Shown here: piece by piece, positions 1 through 7,375 of the stretch | Layout: each line of letters opens with the position of its first letter | How positions within the stretch are numbered: the stretch's first letter is position 1 | Assembly (NCBI GenBank): GCA_021802085.1 | Contig: JAKAAZ010000036.1 | Coordinates: 1-20,971 of the forward strand | Length of the DNA stretch: 20,971 nucleotides | Direction: 5' to 3' | Source: Acidobacteriota bacterium | Lineage (GTDB): Bacteria; Acidobacteriota; Terriglobia; Terriglobales; Acidobacteriaceae | Program-made: the position numbers and the translations under genes | The notes under the pieces: generated by a model | Told to the model about the DNA's origin: nothing | Database searches by the model: none | Seen by the model: only the letters and a program-made list of their open reading frames with translations

Positions 1-241
1 GATGCGCAACCGCCGAATTTACAACCAGCGCTCTTGATGGATATGGACTTCGCTGTCAGTTGCCAGCTCGTCCGGCGCCGTATGCCTACTATCCGGTTCT
101 TGTCCATCGGCTCGCATCTTTGCTCCACGCTTCCTTCAGACCCCGCCTCGCGGCGACGCCCTTGCGCTTCACTATCACTTCTCCTCCATCAGGACGTGAA
201 GAGGACTTCCACCCCCAAGCTGTCATTCATGCACGGCGTAC
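1..241 (-). mobile_element. Group II intron, 5' portion (domain I region), cut by window edge
   Basis: Read on the minus strand from 241 leftwards, the stretch begins GTACGCCGTGCATG, close to the GUGYG-type start of group II introns. It then shows further ribozyme hallmarks: GGGGGTGGAAGTCC at about 220-207, CTGAAGGAAGCGTGGAGC at about 141-124, and GACAAGAACCGGATAGTAGG at about 103-84. This order resembles domain I of bacterial group II introns; that is recognition from memory of the family, not an alignment. The rest of the ribozyme, any reverse transcriptase/maturase ORF and domain V would lie left of position 1. The 5' boundary falls right after the terminator hairpin of the upstream gene, which is the known target preference of class C introns, so class C is suspected. 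Short ORFs across this stretch on the plus strand are not credible genes. Confidence 0.7.
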
Positions 242-275
242 AAAGAATAGGGCAGACCTGTGGGCCTGCCCTATT
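242..275 (-). terminator. Intrinsic terminator of the SYLF-domain gene
   Basis: A perfect 10-bp stem is formed by AATAGGGCAG (246-255) and CTGCCCTATT (266-275) with a 10-nt loop. On the minus strand the stem is followed by a short pyrimidine run (TCTTT), interrupted at once by the intron start at 241. It lies 20 bp beyond the SYLF gene stop. The truncated U-tract fits an insertion into the terminator. Confidence 0.7.
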
Positions 276-295
276 TGGTTGAGGTGGACGGTGTC

Positions 296-982
296 TTACT
301 GCGCCGACCTGAAATATTTCGCCACAGTGCGTACGAAGGGCCGCGCCGAAACAGGCGTGACTTTATTGCCTTCCAGGATGGTCGCAAAGGGTACGTCGGA
401 GCCGTAAAACGTGCGCGTGTCCTCTGTATTCTGGTTAACCACTGTGCCGTTTAAGTCGATACCGGCGAAGAGTCCCTGGCTGCGCGAATAGGTCAGCAGC
501 TCGGACTTCAAGGTCAAGTTCGTTGCCGCGCCCGCATTGCGTCCCACCGGTCCGGCGGAAGCAGCCGCATCGCCGCCAATCTTAAACTTGCTCTTCAGCA
601 GATCCTGCATGCCGCGTTGGTTCACTGCGATGAGCACCAAATCGGTTGCCTGACCGCCAATCTGAAACCCGAAGCTGCCGCCCGCCATTTGGATGAAAGC
701 AGGAGCGCTCCAGCCGTGTGAGGTTTTGCAGGTAACAACTCCCTGACCGTAACTGCCACCGACCACAAATGCGGCCTTTTTGTAACCAGGCACGACGGCC
801 ACGCAGGTTGCATCGCCCAGGATGCTGGTGGGAATCGACTTATCAGGAATTGCCTCGATTTCGGTGATCACCCGCGAGGCGGCATTCAAGCGATCTACCA
901 GCTTTGCATTGTCCGTTGCGGCAAACCCTTGCGAACCCACTAGAGTTACGGCACAAATGCCCAAAATAACTTTTTTCATCAT
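296..982 (-). CDS. Secreted SYLF-domain (Ysc84-like) lipid-binding protein
   Basis: This encodes a 228-residue protein of the SYLF/Ysc84 family. Eukaryotic members bind phosphoinositides and actin; bacterial members are periplasmic or outer-membrane associated and their role is poorly defined. The start was set at the double Met (982/979) because MMKKVILGICAVTLVGSQGFA is a clear Sec signal peptide with likely cleavage after GFA. A GAGAAAGG ribosome site lies about 12 nt upstream, and a TATACT -10-like box at 1033-1028 would fall after the upstream ATG at 1051. The mature part carries the family features: DATCVAVVPGYKKAAFVVGGSYGQG followed by a Gly-rich sheet region (GGSFGFQIGGQATD), RGMQDLL, and the later SRSQGLFAGIDLNGTVV segment near the C-terminus. 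The gene looks complete and monocistronic: a terminator lies beyond its stop, and the terminator of the upstream regulator precedes its promoter region. Confidence 0.85.
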   Translation of the reverse strand: MMKKVILGICAVTLVGSQGFAATDNAKLVDRLNAASRVITEIEAIPDKSIPTSILGDATCVAVVPGYKKAAFVVGGSYGQGVVTCKTSHGWSAPAFIQMAGGSFGFQIGGQATDLVLIAVNQRGMQDLLKSKFKIGGDAAASAGPVGRNAGAATNLTLKSELLTYSRSQGLFAGIDLNGTVVNQNTEDTRTFYGSDVPFATILEGNKVTPVSARPFVRTVAKYFRSAQ

Positions 983-1139
983 AAGTATGTCAAGCCTTTC
1001 TCGCTCGCATGTTTTGAAATAGCCCACAGTATAAGCGCTGCTTTCGCGCACTCATTGCCGAGGCTAACGACTCCAGTGTACTAGGATGCAAGAAAAGCGA
1101 AACGGAGTTGAATGAAAAAAATGGACACAGACAAAAAAA
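983..1139 (-). promoter_or_regulatory. Upstream region of SYLF gene with weak -10 box
   Basis: No gene is seen here. On the minus strand TATACT (1033-1028) is a plausible -10 box about 46 nt upstream of the ATG. No good -35 box stands 16-18 nt before it, so an activator or another sigma factor is possible. The remainder is AT-rich with A-tracts at 1116-1121 and 1133-1140; the latter becomes the U-tract of the neighbouring terminator. Confidence 0.35.
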
Positions 1140-1177
1140 AGGGCTGCAATCGGCGGTTTCGCGCCCATCGCAGCCCT
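1133..1177 (-). terminator. Strong intrinsic terminator of luxR-type gene
   Basis: AGGGCTGC (1140-1147) pairs perfectly with GCAGCCCT (1170-1177). An inner GGCG/CGCC pairing extends the stem. On the minus strand it is followed by eight T residues, a textbook rho-independent terminator. It ends the regulator transcript about 165 nt after its stop codon. The intervening 1178-1341 holds no ORF or RNA that I recognise; it forms a long 3' untranslated region with a small TAACGTTA palindrome. Confidence 0.9.
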
Positions 1178-1341
1178 GGATTCTCCCAAATCCATGATCG
1201 TTAGAGTTATTAGAAACCGGAAAAGCGGATCGGGAAAGAGTACCGATGTCCCCCGCCTTCTGTAACGTTACCTAGGTATTGGAGCCAGTCCAAAACGTGA
1301 CGCATACCTGGCCGAGGCTGGCAGGAGCAGCAGAATGCCGT

Positions 1342-2031
1342 CTATAGATCTTGCGCCCGCACGGAGAGTGCGATGCGGTTCGTGACGCCCATCTTCCTCA
1401 TCAGCTTGGTGACATAGGATTTCACGGTGCGCTCTTCAATCTTTAAGTTGCGGGCGATCTCCCGGTTGGATTGCCCGTCGAGCAACAAATTCAACACCTG
1501 CCGCTCTCGGCCAGTAAAGCTGACGCGAGCGACAGGGCCATGCCCCTCGGAGTCGCGGCCGGCGAGCAGTCGTTGTATCAACTCTGCCTGAATGCGGCGT
1601 GGCGCCCATATCGAGCCGGAGGCGACCATATGGAGAGCTTTTTCAAACTCGCGCGGCGAACTGGATTCGTGGAGAAAACCCTTCGCTCCCATCATCAACA
1701 CTTTCAGGATGGCCTCTTCCCCCGAGGTATGGGACATTACCAGTACAGGCAGAGCGGGATGAGTGGCGCGAATGGAGGCGATCGTCTTGAGTGGATCGGC
1801 GATGCCCTGAGTCCCCACGAGAACCATGTTGATCGTAGAATCCGACTCTCGGTCGGAGGAAGGCAACGATGAGGCATCCCCCAACACAATGTCCACGCCC
1901 GAATTTTTTTCAAAAATAGCCTGTAAACCGGCGGCGCGCAGAGCATCCAGTCCAATGACATATACGCAAATGCGCGTGGTTGGAAGTCTGACCACTGCCC
2001 GCCGGTTCCCATCTTTCGGGGAAACAGGCAT
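1342..2031 (-). CDS. LuxR/NarL-type response regulator with degenerate receiver
   Basis: This is a 229-residue two-domain regulator. Residues about 19-145 have the length and hydrophobic pattern of a CheY-like receiver. Residues 170-229 are a LuxR helix-turn-helix (SFTGRERQVLNLLLDGQSNR, REIARNLKIEERTVKSYVTK). By my alignment to NarL, the acidic pair is I26-G27, the phosphoacceptor Asp is G73 and the conserved Lys is E122; only S100 is kept. The protein is therefore probably not controlled by ordinary Asp phosphorylation and may respond to a ligand or partner, or act constitutively. The ATG at 2031 was chosen because the longer frame runs back into dcd. A GTG about 30 codons nearer dcd cannot be excluded, and the ribosome site at 2031 is weak. 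The gene lies 88 nt after dcd and may be cotranscribed with it. No sensor kinase is adjacent. Confidence 0.85.
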   Translation of the reverse strand: MPVSPKDGNRRAVVRLPTTRICVYVIGLDALRAAGLQAIFEKNSGVDIVLGDASSLPSSDRESDSTINMVLVGTQGIADPLKTIASIRATHPALPVLVMSHTSGEEAILKVLMMGAKGFLHESSSPREFEKALHMVASGSIWAPRRIQAELIQRLLAGRDSEGHGPVARVSFTGRERQVLNLLLDGQSNREIARNLKIEERTVKSYVTKLMRKMGVTNRIALSVRAQDL

Positions 2032-2119
2032 GACCGCGTGCAGTGAGGATAAATTCGACTGGGCCACAATTCGTCGTCTTTCGTTGCGTTCGGTAAAGAG
2101 GGGTCGTGCATCGGCCAAT

Positions 2120-2674
2120 TTACAGCTTGGGCAATACGATTCCCTGCTGGTTCTGGTATTTTCCCTTGCGGTCCGCATAGCTGATTTCGCAGATTTCATC
2201 GGACTCGAAAAACAATATCTGGCACAAGCCTTCCATGGCATAGATGCGCGCCGGCAGCGGCGTTGTATTGGAAATCTCGAGGGTAACGAACCCTTCCCAC
2301 TCCGGCTCAAACGGCGTCACATTGACAATGATGCCGCAGCGAGCATACGTCGACTTGCCAACGCAGATAGTGAGCACATTGCGCGGAATCTTGAAATATT
2401 CTACCGAGCGCGCCAGCGCAAACGAGTTTGGTGGGATCACCACAGAGTCTGCCTGGGTGGTGACAAACGAGCGTTCATCGAAGTTTTTCGGATCGATGAC
2501 CGTGCTGTTCACATTCGTAAAGATCTTGAATTCGTCGGAAACCCGCAGGTCATACCCGTAGGAAGAAAGGCCGTAGGAAATGACCCCCTCGCGAACTTGC
2601 TTCTCGCTAAATGGCGTAATCATTTGGTTCTGGAGTGCGTTTTCTCGAATCCAGCGATCACTCTTAATCGACAT
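2120..2674 (-). CDS. dcd: dCTP deaminase
   Basis: This 184-residue protein deaminates dCTP to dUTP, feeding thymidylate synthesis; it belongs to the trimeric dUTPase-fold family. The family signatures are present: SSYGYDLRV at 37-45, GKSTYARCG at 106-114 and TLEISNTTPLPARIY at 131-145. K107/S108, R112 and E133 match the S111, R115 and catalytic E138 region of the E. coli enzyme. The length is slightly short of the E. coli enzyme (193) and close to many bacterial Dcd proteins. The start at 2674 has a good ribosome site (GAGGAG, about 5 nt spacing). Some relatives also hydrolyse the dUTP formed; I cannot tell from sequence alone whether this one does. The luxR-type gene follows downstream, and HU is divergent upstream. 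Confidence 0.95.
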   Translation of the reverse strand: MSIKSDRWIRENALQNQMITPFSEKQVREGVISYGLSSYGYDLRVSDEFKIFTNVNSTVIDPKNFDERSFVTTQADSVVIPPNSFALARSVEYFKIPRNVLTICVGKSTYARCGIIVNVTPFEPEWEGFVTLEISNTTPLPARIYAMEGLCQILFFESDEICEISYADRKGKYQNQQGIVLPKL

Positions 2675-2770
2675 CCGTCTCCTCGTGCCGTGGCTGCATT
2701 TTCGGATTCCCGTGCGACCGACTGTTGCAAATAGGTTGCTTTAAGCCGAGTGTACGAGAGTGGCGCTCCA

Positions 2771-2800
2771 TTGACAATCTCGAAAACTCGACCCTAGCAT
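2771..2800 (+). promoter_or_regulatory. Sigma70-type promoter for HU gene
   Basis: A perfect -35 box TTGACA (2771-2776) is followed after 18 nt by TAGCAT (2795-2800), a 4/6 match to the -10 consensus. Transcription would begin near 2807, giving a leader of about 45 nt before the TTG start at 2851. The 2675-2770 stretch between dcd and this promoter has no ORF that I credit and should also hold the divergent dcd promoter. Confidence 0.6.
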
Positions 2801-2850
2801 GGGTATACGCGAGGAAGCACGCATCCAACAGCCCGAGGGGAGAAACTCAT

Positions 2851-3120
2851 TTGATCAAACAAGACGTGGTGCATAAAGTTGCGGAGCGGACAGGATTGCC
2901 ACGCGTGAAAGCCGAGGCTGCCGTAGATACCGTCTTTGCAAGCATGAAAAATGCGCTCGCTACCGGGGACCGCATCGAACTGCGCGGCTTTGGCGTGTTC
3001 AGCGTCAAGCCCAGGAAAACCGGCATTGGACGCAACCCGCGAACGGGCGCCGAAGTTCCAATCGCGCCGGGACGCGCCGTCCGCTTCAAGCCTGGGAAGG
3101 AATTGCATCTGCTCGACTAG
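2851..3120 (+). CDS. HU/IHF-family DNA-binding protein
   Basis: This is an 89-residue nucleoid protein of the HU/IHF family, which bends DNA as a dimer. It shows the N-terminal helices (IKQDVVHKVAERTGLP), the RGFGVFSV core at 45-52 and the DNA-contacting arm motif GRNPRTG at 60-66, followed by PGRAVRFKPGKEL. The start is TTG at 2851: it gives the usual HU N-terminus and has GGGGAG 8 nt upstream. The in-frame ATG at 2725 lies before the promoter and would add 42 residues unrelated to the family. The gene seems to be a single-gene transcript, with a promoter before it and a strong hairpin after it. HU and IHF subunits cannot be separated with confidence from this sequence, so no gene symbol is given. 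Confidence 0.93.
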   Translation: MIKQDVVHKVAERTGLPRVKAEAAVDTVFASMKNALATGDRIELRGFGVFSVKPRKTGIGRNPRTGAEVPIAPGRAVRFKPGKELHLLD

Positions 3121-3139
3121 ATCTGGCGGCTGCGCCTGA

Positions 3140-3178
3140 CGATTGCGCGATCGGTGTTTTTCGATCGCGCAATCGTTT
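3140..3178 (+). terminator. Intrinsic terminator after HU gene
   Basis: A perfect 14-bp stem is formed by CGATTGCGCGATCG (3140-3153) and CGATCGCGCAATCG (3162-3175), with the loop GTGTTTTT. Only three T residues follow on the plus strand, so the U-tract is short but the stem is very strong. It stands 19 nt after the HU stop and separates HU from the msbA cluster. Confidence 0.75.
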
Positions 3179-3310
3179 CCACTCCCTGGCGATTTTTGTG
3201 ACGCGCATTTTGCCGATCCGTGCAAAGCGAACATTGTGGTGCGGCAATGGATACACCTGGCAAAGAGCGTATTCTTGTGTCGGCTAGAATGGCGCCCTTC
3301 CGCTACAATC

Positions 3311-3448
3311 ATGGGCGTGCCTGAGTCGCAACGGAAACCGCAACGGAATCGAAAATCTCAGCCGGACGTGAGCCGCGATCGATACCGGTCGCGCGACGAT
3401 AGCGTTCGCAGCCGTATGCCGGACCGGCGCATCCGGGGCAAAGCATGA
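3311..3448 (+). CDS. Small Arg-rich ORF coupled to msbA (hypothetical)
   Basis: This is a 45-codon ORF beginning with ATG at 3311. About 12 of its residues are Arg, and there is no hydrophobic segment. It contains a 9-nt direct repeat (GCAACGGAA at 3328-3336 and 3340-3348) giving QRKPQRNR. Its TGA overlaps the msbA ATG as ATGA, the same junction seen between msbA and yicC, which favours a translated leader or small protein. Against it, no clear ribosome site precedes the ATG and I know no homologous family. It could simply be an untranslated leader. No function is assigned. Confidence 0.35.
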   Translation: MGVPESQRKPQRNRKSQPDVSRDRYRSRDDSVRSRMPDRRIRGKA

Positions 3449-5298
3449 AACTGCTCCTTCGCCTGCTGGCGTATGCCCGACCCTACTCGTTGCAGGCGTT
3501 CGTGTCGGTCCTGCTCATGGCCACGGTTGGCCTCCTGGACGCCTTCCGGGTGTTGCTGATCAAGCCCATCTTCGACCAGGTCCTGAAACCCTCCGACGTT
3601 ACCCCGCACTTGCCGCTCTTCAACATTACCCATGGACACTTTCATTTGCAGTTGAATCTGGAGCAACTGGTTCCAGGACATTTTCACAACGCTTGGACCA
3701 TGGTTGCCTTCGCCATGGTCGCGTCCACGGCCCTGAAAAGCCTTTGCGATTATCTGGGCACGTATCTGTCAAACTTCGCCGGATACGGAATGATTACCGA
3801 TTTGCGCAATGATCTGTATGAAAGCATCCTGCGACGTTCGGTCTCTTTTTTCCAGAAGCACTCGACCGGCACGATCCTCTCCACATTGATCAACGATGTG
3901 GAACGGGTGCAGTTTGCCATGTCCACGGTGATGTCGGATTTTCTGCAACAATTCTTTACCTTCCTGTCCCTCATCGCAGTCGTCATCCTGTATGGGGGAA
4001 AACTGGCCTGGGTGTTGGTGCTGTTCGTTCCGGTCGTCATGTCTTCGGCGCGGCGCATCGGGCGCAGTGTCCGGACGACGACGCGCAGTGGACAGGACAA
4101 GCTGGCGGAAATCCAGAATATTCTGCATGAAACCGTCACCGGCAATCGCATCGTCAAGGCCTTCAATATGGAGGTGTGGGAGCTGGTCCGGTTTCGCACC
4201 GCGGCGCGTCGACTGTTCCGCGCCAATCTTCGTTCGGTCAGCGCGCAGGCCATCAGCTCGCCGTTGATGGACTTGATCGGCGCCATCGCGATCGCCATGC
4301 TGCTGTTGCTGGGCCGCACTCGCATTCAGCAGCACGCCATGACGGAGGGCGCATTCATCGCCTTTATCTTCGCCTCCTTCAAGCTCTACGATCCGGTGCG
4401 GAAATTCGCGCTTTTCTACAATAATTTCCAGCAGGCATTCGGCGCGTCTTCCTCCATTTTCGACTTTATGGACGCACAGGATGACGTGCGCGAAAAGCCG
4501 CACGCCGTGCAGTTGACAACTTTCCAACAGGCGGTTTGTTTCAAACACGTCAGCTTCGCCTATTCCGATGATGAAGGCACCAAACAAGTGCTGCACGACA
4601 TTACACTGGCCGCGAATCAGGGCGAGGTGATTGCGCTGGTAGGGCCCAGCGGCGCCGGCAAGACCACCATCGTCAACCTGATTCCTCGGTTTTTTGACGT
4701 ATCCAGCGGACAGATCACCATCGACGGCCACGACCTGCGCGACGTCACGCTGCACTCCCTGCGCACGCAAATTGCCAAAGTGACGCAGGAAACGATTCTG
4801 TTCAATGACACGGTGCGCAACAACATCGCCTATGGTCAGCCCGACGTACCCAAGCAGCGGATCATCGATGCCGCCAAAGCGGCGCTGGCGCACGACTTTA
4901 TCGAGCAGATGCCGGAGGGCTACGACACCATCATCGGAGAGAAGGGATTTCGCATGTCGGGCGGGGAACGCCAACGCCTGGCCATCGCCCGCGCGCTGCT
5001 GAAAGATGCTCCCATTCTGATTCTGGATGAGGCCACCTCGGCCCTGGATGCGGAGAGTGAGTCGCTGGTTCAGGCGGCATTGGCGAACCTGATGCATCGC
5101 CGCACGGTATTTGTCATTGCGCATCGTCTCTCTACGGTGAGAAGAGCGAACAGAATCGCGGTGATCGAGGACGGCTCCATCACCGCTATCGGAACCTACG
5201 AGGAACTACTCATGACATCTCCAACGTTTCAGAAACTTCACCAGCTGCAATTTTTTGATATCTCCGAGGCCGCGGTGGCAGCGCGGAACCATCCATGA
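3445..5298 (+). CDS. msbA: MsbA-like lipid A/multidrug ABC exporter
   Basis: This 617-residue half-transporter fuses a type I exporter membrane domain (about residues 15-330, six predicted helices) to an ATPase domain (about 360-610). ATPase motifs are complete: Walker A GPSGAGKTT (400-408), Q-loop Q448, signature MSGGERQR (504-511, variant of LSGGQ), Walker B ILILDEATSALD (524-535) and the switch His in VIAHRLST (H560). It probably works as an inner-membrane homodimer. The MsbA assignment (lipid A-core flipping) rests on overall similarity and length and on the presence of LPS-transport genes in the same window; a general multidrug exporter is the alternative. The N-terminal region has a His-rich periplasmic stretch (HLPLFNITHGHFHLQL). 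It begins by ATGA overlap with a small ORF and ends by ATGA overlap with yicC, so it is likely cotranscribed and translationally coupled. Confidence 0.85.
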   Translation: MKLLLRLLAYARPYSLQAFVSVLLMATVGLLDAFRVLLIKPIFDQVLKPSDVTPHLPLFNITHGHFHLQLNLEQLVPGHFHNAWTMVAFAMVASTALKSLCDYLGTYLSNFAGYGMITDLRNDLYESILRRSVSFFQKHSTGTILSTLINDVERVQFAMSTVMSDFLQQFFTFLSLIAVVILYGGKLAWVLVLFVPVVMSSARRIGRSVRTTTRSGQDKLAEIQNILHETVTGNRIVKAFNMEVWELVRFRTAARRLFRANLRSVSAQAISSPLMDLIGAIAIAMLLLLGRTRIQQHAMTEGAFIAFIFASFKLYDPVRKFALFYNNFQQAFGASSSIFDFMDAQDDVREKPHAVQLTTFQQAVCFKHVSFAYSDDEGTKQVLHDITLAANQGEVIALVGPSGAGKTTIVNLIPRFFDVSSGQITIDGHDLRDVTLHSLRTQIAKVTQETILFNDTVRNNIAYGQPDVPKQRIIDAAKAALAHDFIEQMPEGYDTIIGEKGFRMSGGERQRLAIARALLKDAPILILDEATSALDAESESLVQAALANLMHRRTVFVIAHRLSTVRRANRIAVIEDGSITAIGTYEELLMTSPTFQKLHQLQFFDISEAAVAARNHP

Positions 5299-6215
5299 GT
5301 GACCTGCCCATCCGTTCCATGACCGGGTTTGCGCGCATTACCGCAACCGCGCCCGGCAACATCGACTTTGTGTTGACCGTGAAGAGCGTCAACCACCGCT
5401 ACCTGGATTTGCAGTTTTTTCTACCCGGTGGCATGGACGCACTCGAAATGCAATGGCGAAAAACCATCAAGGAACACGTGGGCCGTGGGCATGTCGAGGT
5501 GCGTCTGTCTGTGCATCGAGAGAACTCGGCGCCATCGCCTCAATACAATCCTGCCATCATCCAGGCCTACGTGGACGCATTTCGAGCGGCCTCCCACGCG
5601 CATAAGTTGCGGGGAGCGCAGCCGGACTTGAACGCCGCCCTGCGTCTTCCTGGCGTGTGGTCGATGGAAAGCGCCCGTCCCGAGGAAGAAGAGCAGGCCG
5701 GCATCGAACTCGCCGCCGCGGCCGCCATGGCGCCAGCCATGGAAAGCTTGAACGCGATGCGCGCGCAGGAGGGCCAAGCCCTGGCTGCGGAACTGGAGCG
5801 CACCCTGGGGCGACTGCGGGAGCACGTGGATGAGCTGGCCAGCTTGCGCGCCTGCATGCAACAGGCGCAGACGGAGCGGCTCGACCAGAAAATGCGCGAA
5901 ATGCTCGGCGACACGTTCGCTCTGGATCGGGACCGCATCCTGCAGGAGGCCGCTCTGCTTGCCGAGCGCAGCGACGTTGAAGAAGAGCTGGCCCGGCTTC
6001 GCGCGCATATCGACCAATTTCTTCGTCTGTTGCAGCAGGGAGGCGAACTGGGAAAGAAGCTCGATTTTCTGCTGCAGGAAATGACCCGCGAAGCCAACAC
6101 GACGCTTTCCAAGACCGGAAACATCGCCACCCGCAGCCTAGGCATTACGGAATTGGGCCTGGCGATGAAGTCGGAAATCGAAAAGACACGCGAGCAGGTC
6201 CAGAATCTCGAGTAG
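5295..6215 (+). CDS. yicC: YicC/YloC-family endoribonuclease
   Basis: This 306-residue protein belongs to the YicC family, whose E. coli member is an endoribonuclease that affects small-RNA stability. The N-terminal family domain starts with IRSMTGFARI and includes VKSVNHRYLDLQFFLP and GRGHVEVRLSV. The C-terminal DUF1732-type domain carries the most conserved block: GKKLDFLLQEMTREANT, then ATRSLGITELGLAMKSEIEKTREQVQN. The length is near the E. coli protein (287), with a somewhat longer middle region rich in Ala and Glu. Its start overlaps the msbA stop. The next gene, gmk, starts 44 nt after its stop with its own ribosome site. The yicC-gmk-rpoZ order is conserved across many phyla. Confidence 0.93.
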   Translation: MSDLPIRSMTGFARITATAPGNIDFVLTVKSVNHRYLDLQFFLPGGMDALEMQWRKTIKEHVGRGHVEVRLSVHRENSAPSPQYNPAIIQAYVDAFRAASHAHKLRGAQPDLNAALRLPGVWSMESARPEEEEQAGIELAAAAAMAPAMESLNAMRAQEGQALAAELERTLGRLREHVDELASLRACMQQAQTERLDQKMREMLGDTFALDRDRILQEAALLAERSDVEEELARLRAHIDQFLRLLQQGGELGKKLDFLLQEMTREANTTLSKTGNIATRSLGITELGLAMKSEIEKTREQVQNLE

Positions 6216-6259
6216 TCTTGAGAGAATCGATCCTTTTGTATCTCAGGAGATTCCTGCAC

Positions 6260-6967
6260 GTGGCGGGACTTTTATTTATTCTTTCCGCGCCCTCCGGTTC
6301 GGGAAAATCCACGCTGGTGAGCCAGCTGCGTTCCATGGTTCCGAACCTGGATTTTTCTGTCTCATGGACCACGCGCGCACCGCGCGGATCGGAACAGGAA
6401 GGGCGCGAATATCACTTCATCAATCGCGAAGAGTTTGAGCGGATGATCGCGGCCAATGATTTTCTGGAACATGCCGACGTTTTTGGGAACTACTATGGCA
6501 CAGCCAGGACCAGCCTGGTACGGGCGGCGGCGCGAGGCAACGATCTGCTGCTCGACATCGACGTGCAGGGTGCGGCGCAGGTGCGGCGAAACATGCCGCA
6601 AGCGGTCAGCATCTTTATTCTTCCTCCCAATCCAGATGTGCTGGAACGGCGGCTCCGCAACCGCAGCCGCGCGGAAGGCGGCGTCGATGAATCTGTGGTC
6701 CAGAAACGGCTTGCCACCGCTCGCCAGGAGATCGAAAAGTATCACGAATATCGCTATGTTCTGGTCAACGATGTTTTGGAAAGGGCGGCGGAGGAATTGA
6801 GCGCGATCGTACTGGCCGAACGCAGCTACGCTGAAGCGAGGGAAGGCGGCGGCCAACCGGAGAACCCGGAATTGCACCGCGCCAGAACCCTGGCTCGGCA
6901 GTGCCTGCTGGAAAACTCTGCCGAGCGGCTGCAACCAGTTCTGGCGTCTTTCGGTTTCTCCCTGTAA
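6260..6967 (+). CDS. gmk: Guanylate kinase
   Basis: This enzyme phosphorylates GMP/dGMP with ATP to GDP/dGDP in the cytoplasm. The P-loop APSGSGKS lies at residues 10-17. The GMP-binding region follows: TTRAPRGSEQEGREYHF, then FLEHADVFGNYYGT. LLLDIDVQGAAQVR and the lid segment RNRSRAEGG come next. I chose the GTG at 6260 over the in-frame TTG at 6218: AGGAGA stands 9 nt upstream, and it gives the compact N-terminus typical of Gmk. The protein is 235 residues, about 30 longer than E. coli Gmk, with the extra residues at the C-terminus (GGGQPENPELHRAR onwards). The tail matches no domain I know. It is followed after 77 nt by rpoZ. Confidence 0.95.
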   Translation: MAGLLFILSAPSGSGKSTLVSQLRSMVPNLDFSVSWTTRAPRGSEQEGREYHFINREEFERMIAANDFLEHADVFGNYYGTARTSLVRAAARGNDLLLDIDVQGAAQVRRNMPQAVSIFILPPNPDVLERRLRNRSRAEGGVDESVVQKRLATARQEIEKYHEYRYVLVNDVLERAAEELSAIVLAERSYAEAREGGGQPENPELHRARTLARQCLLENSAERLQPVLASFGFSL

Positions 6968-7044
6968 GCTGGAGTTACTCTGCACCAGCCTCAGATTGCA
7001 TCCGAAACAGCAGCCGGCTCAGCCGCATTGCAGGAGGTCGCACC

Positions 7045-7278
7045 ATGGAAGAACTTGCTGTTACAGAAAGTAAATACAGAGCGGTCCACCTAGCCGCCCG
7101 TCGCGCGCGACAGTTACAATCCGGATCGAGCCCGATGGTTCCCAACCGCTCCACCAAGGCCGTCCGCATCGCGCAGGATGAATTGCAGGCGGGCCTGATC
7201 AGCTATATCGTCCCGGAAGGTCCCTCTCGGAAAGAGATGGGGTTGCCCGCGGGCTATACCCCGATTTTGCACACATAA
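7045..7278 (+). CDS. rpoZ: RNA polymerase omega subunit
   Basis: This 77-residue protein is the small omega subunit that chaperones the beta' subunit in RNA polymerase assembly. Recognition rests on SKYRAVHLAARRARQLQSG, the position between gmk and coaBC, and the length. The conserved AxxRAxQL-type pattern is clear, whereas the C-terminal half is divergent. The start at 7045 has a near-perfect ribosome site (AGGAGGT, about 6 nt spacing); the longer open frame reaching back to 6901 lies inside gmk and is not used. It is followed 97 nt later by coaBC. Confidence 0.88.
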   Translation: MEELAVTESKYRAVHLAARRARQLQSGSSPMVPNRSTKAVRIAQDELQAGLISYIVPEGPSRKEMGLPAGYTPILHT

Positions 7279-7375
7279 ACGCCACCGGCGCACCGGCGGA
7301 AGCTGGCCGCTGAAATTGGCATGCGCCGCTCGGCGAACAGGCAACGAACCCGCAGCCGGAGGTAGAATCAGACCT

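Noticed and set aside
117..121. AAAGA (minus strand) as exon-binding site 1 pairing with TCTTT before the intron
   Set aside because: The five-base complementarity is real, but the AAA sits in what seems a conserved intron motif (GGAGC-AAA), so it may not be the variable exon-binding loop; too short to claim.
34..407. Overlapping short plus-strand ORFs at the left edge
   Set aside because: They cover the group II intron RNA and the SYLF terminator on the opposite strand; no ribosome site and no protein-like composition.
1140..1177. Hairpin considered as a riboswitch or small RNA
   Set aside because: A simple GC stem followed by eight T on the minus strand is fully explained as the terminator of the regulator gene.
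2220..2235. TGGCAC-N5-TTCCA resembling a sigma-54 -24/-12 promoter
   Set aside because: It is inside dcd, on the strand opposite the gene, and the -12 element lacks the GC pair of TTGCA; no gene starts downstream on that strand.
1826..2734. 302-codon plus-strand ORF over dcd and the regulator
   Set aside because: It is antisense to dcd and the LuxR-type gene, both of which show complete family motifs; there is no independent evidence for coding.
2725..2850. ATG at 2725 as the HU start
   Set aside because: It precedes the TTGACA/TAGCAT promoter and adds 42 residues foreign to HU; the TTG at 2851 has a proper ribosome site.
3769..5124. 451-codon minus-strand ORF opposite msbA
   Set aside because: It lies antisense to an unmistakable ABC transporter, its composition (Arg, Gln, His-rich) is that of a shadow frame, and it has no recognisable motif.
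6968..7044. GCTGG...CCAGC hairpin between gmk and rpoZ as a terminator
   Set aside because: The stem is only 5 bp, has no T-tract, and lies inside a conserved cotranscribed cluster.
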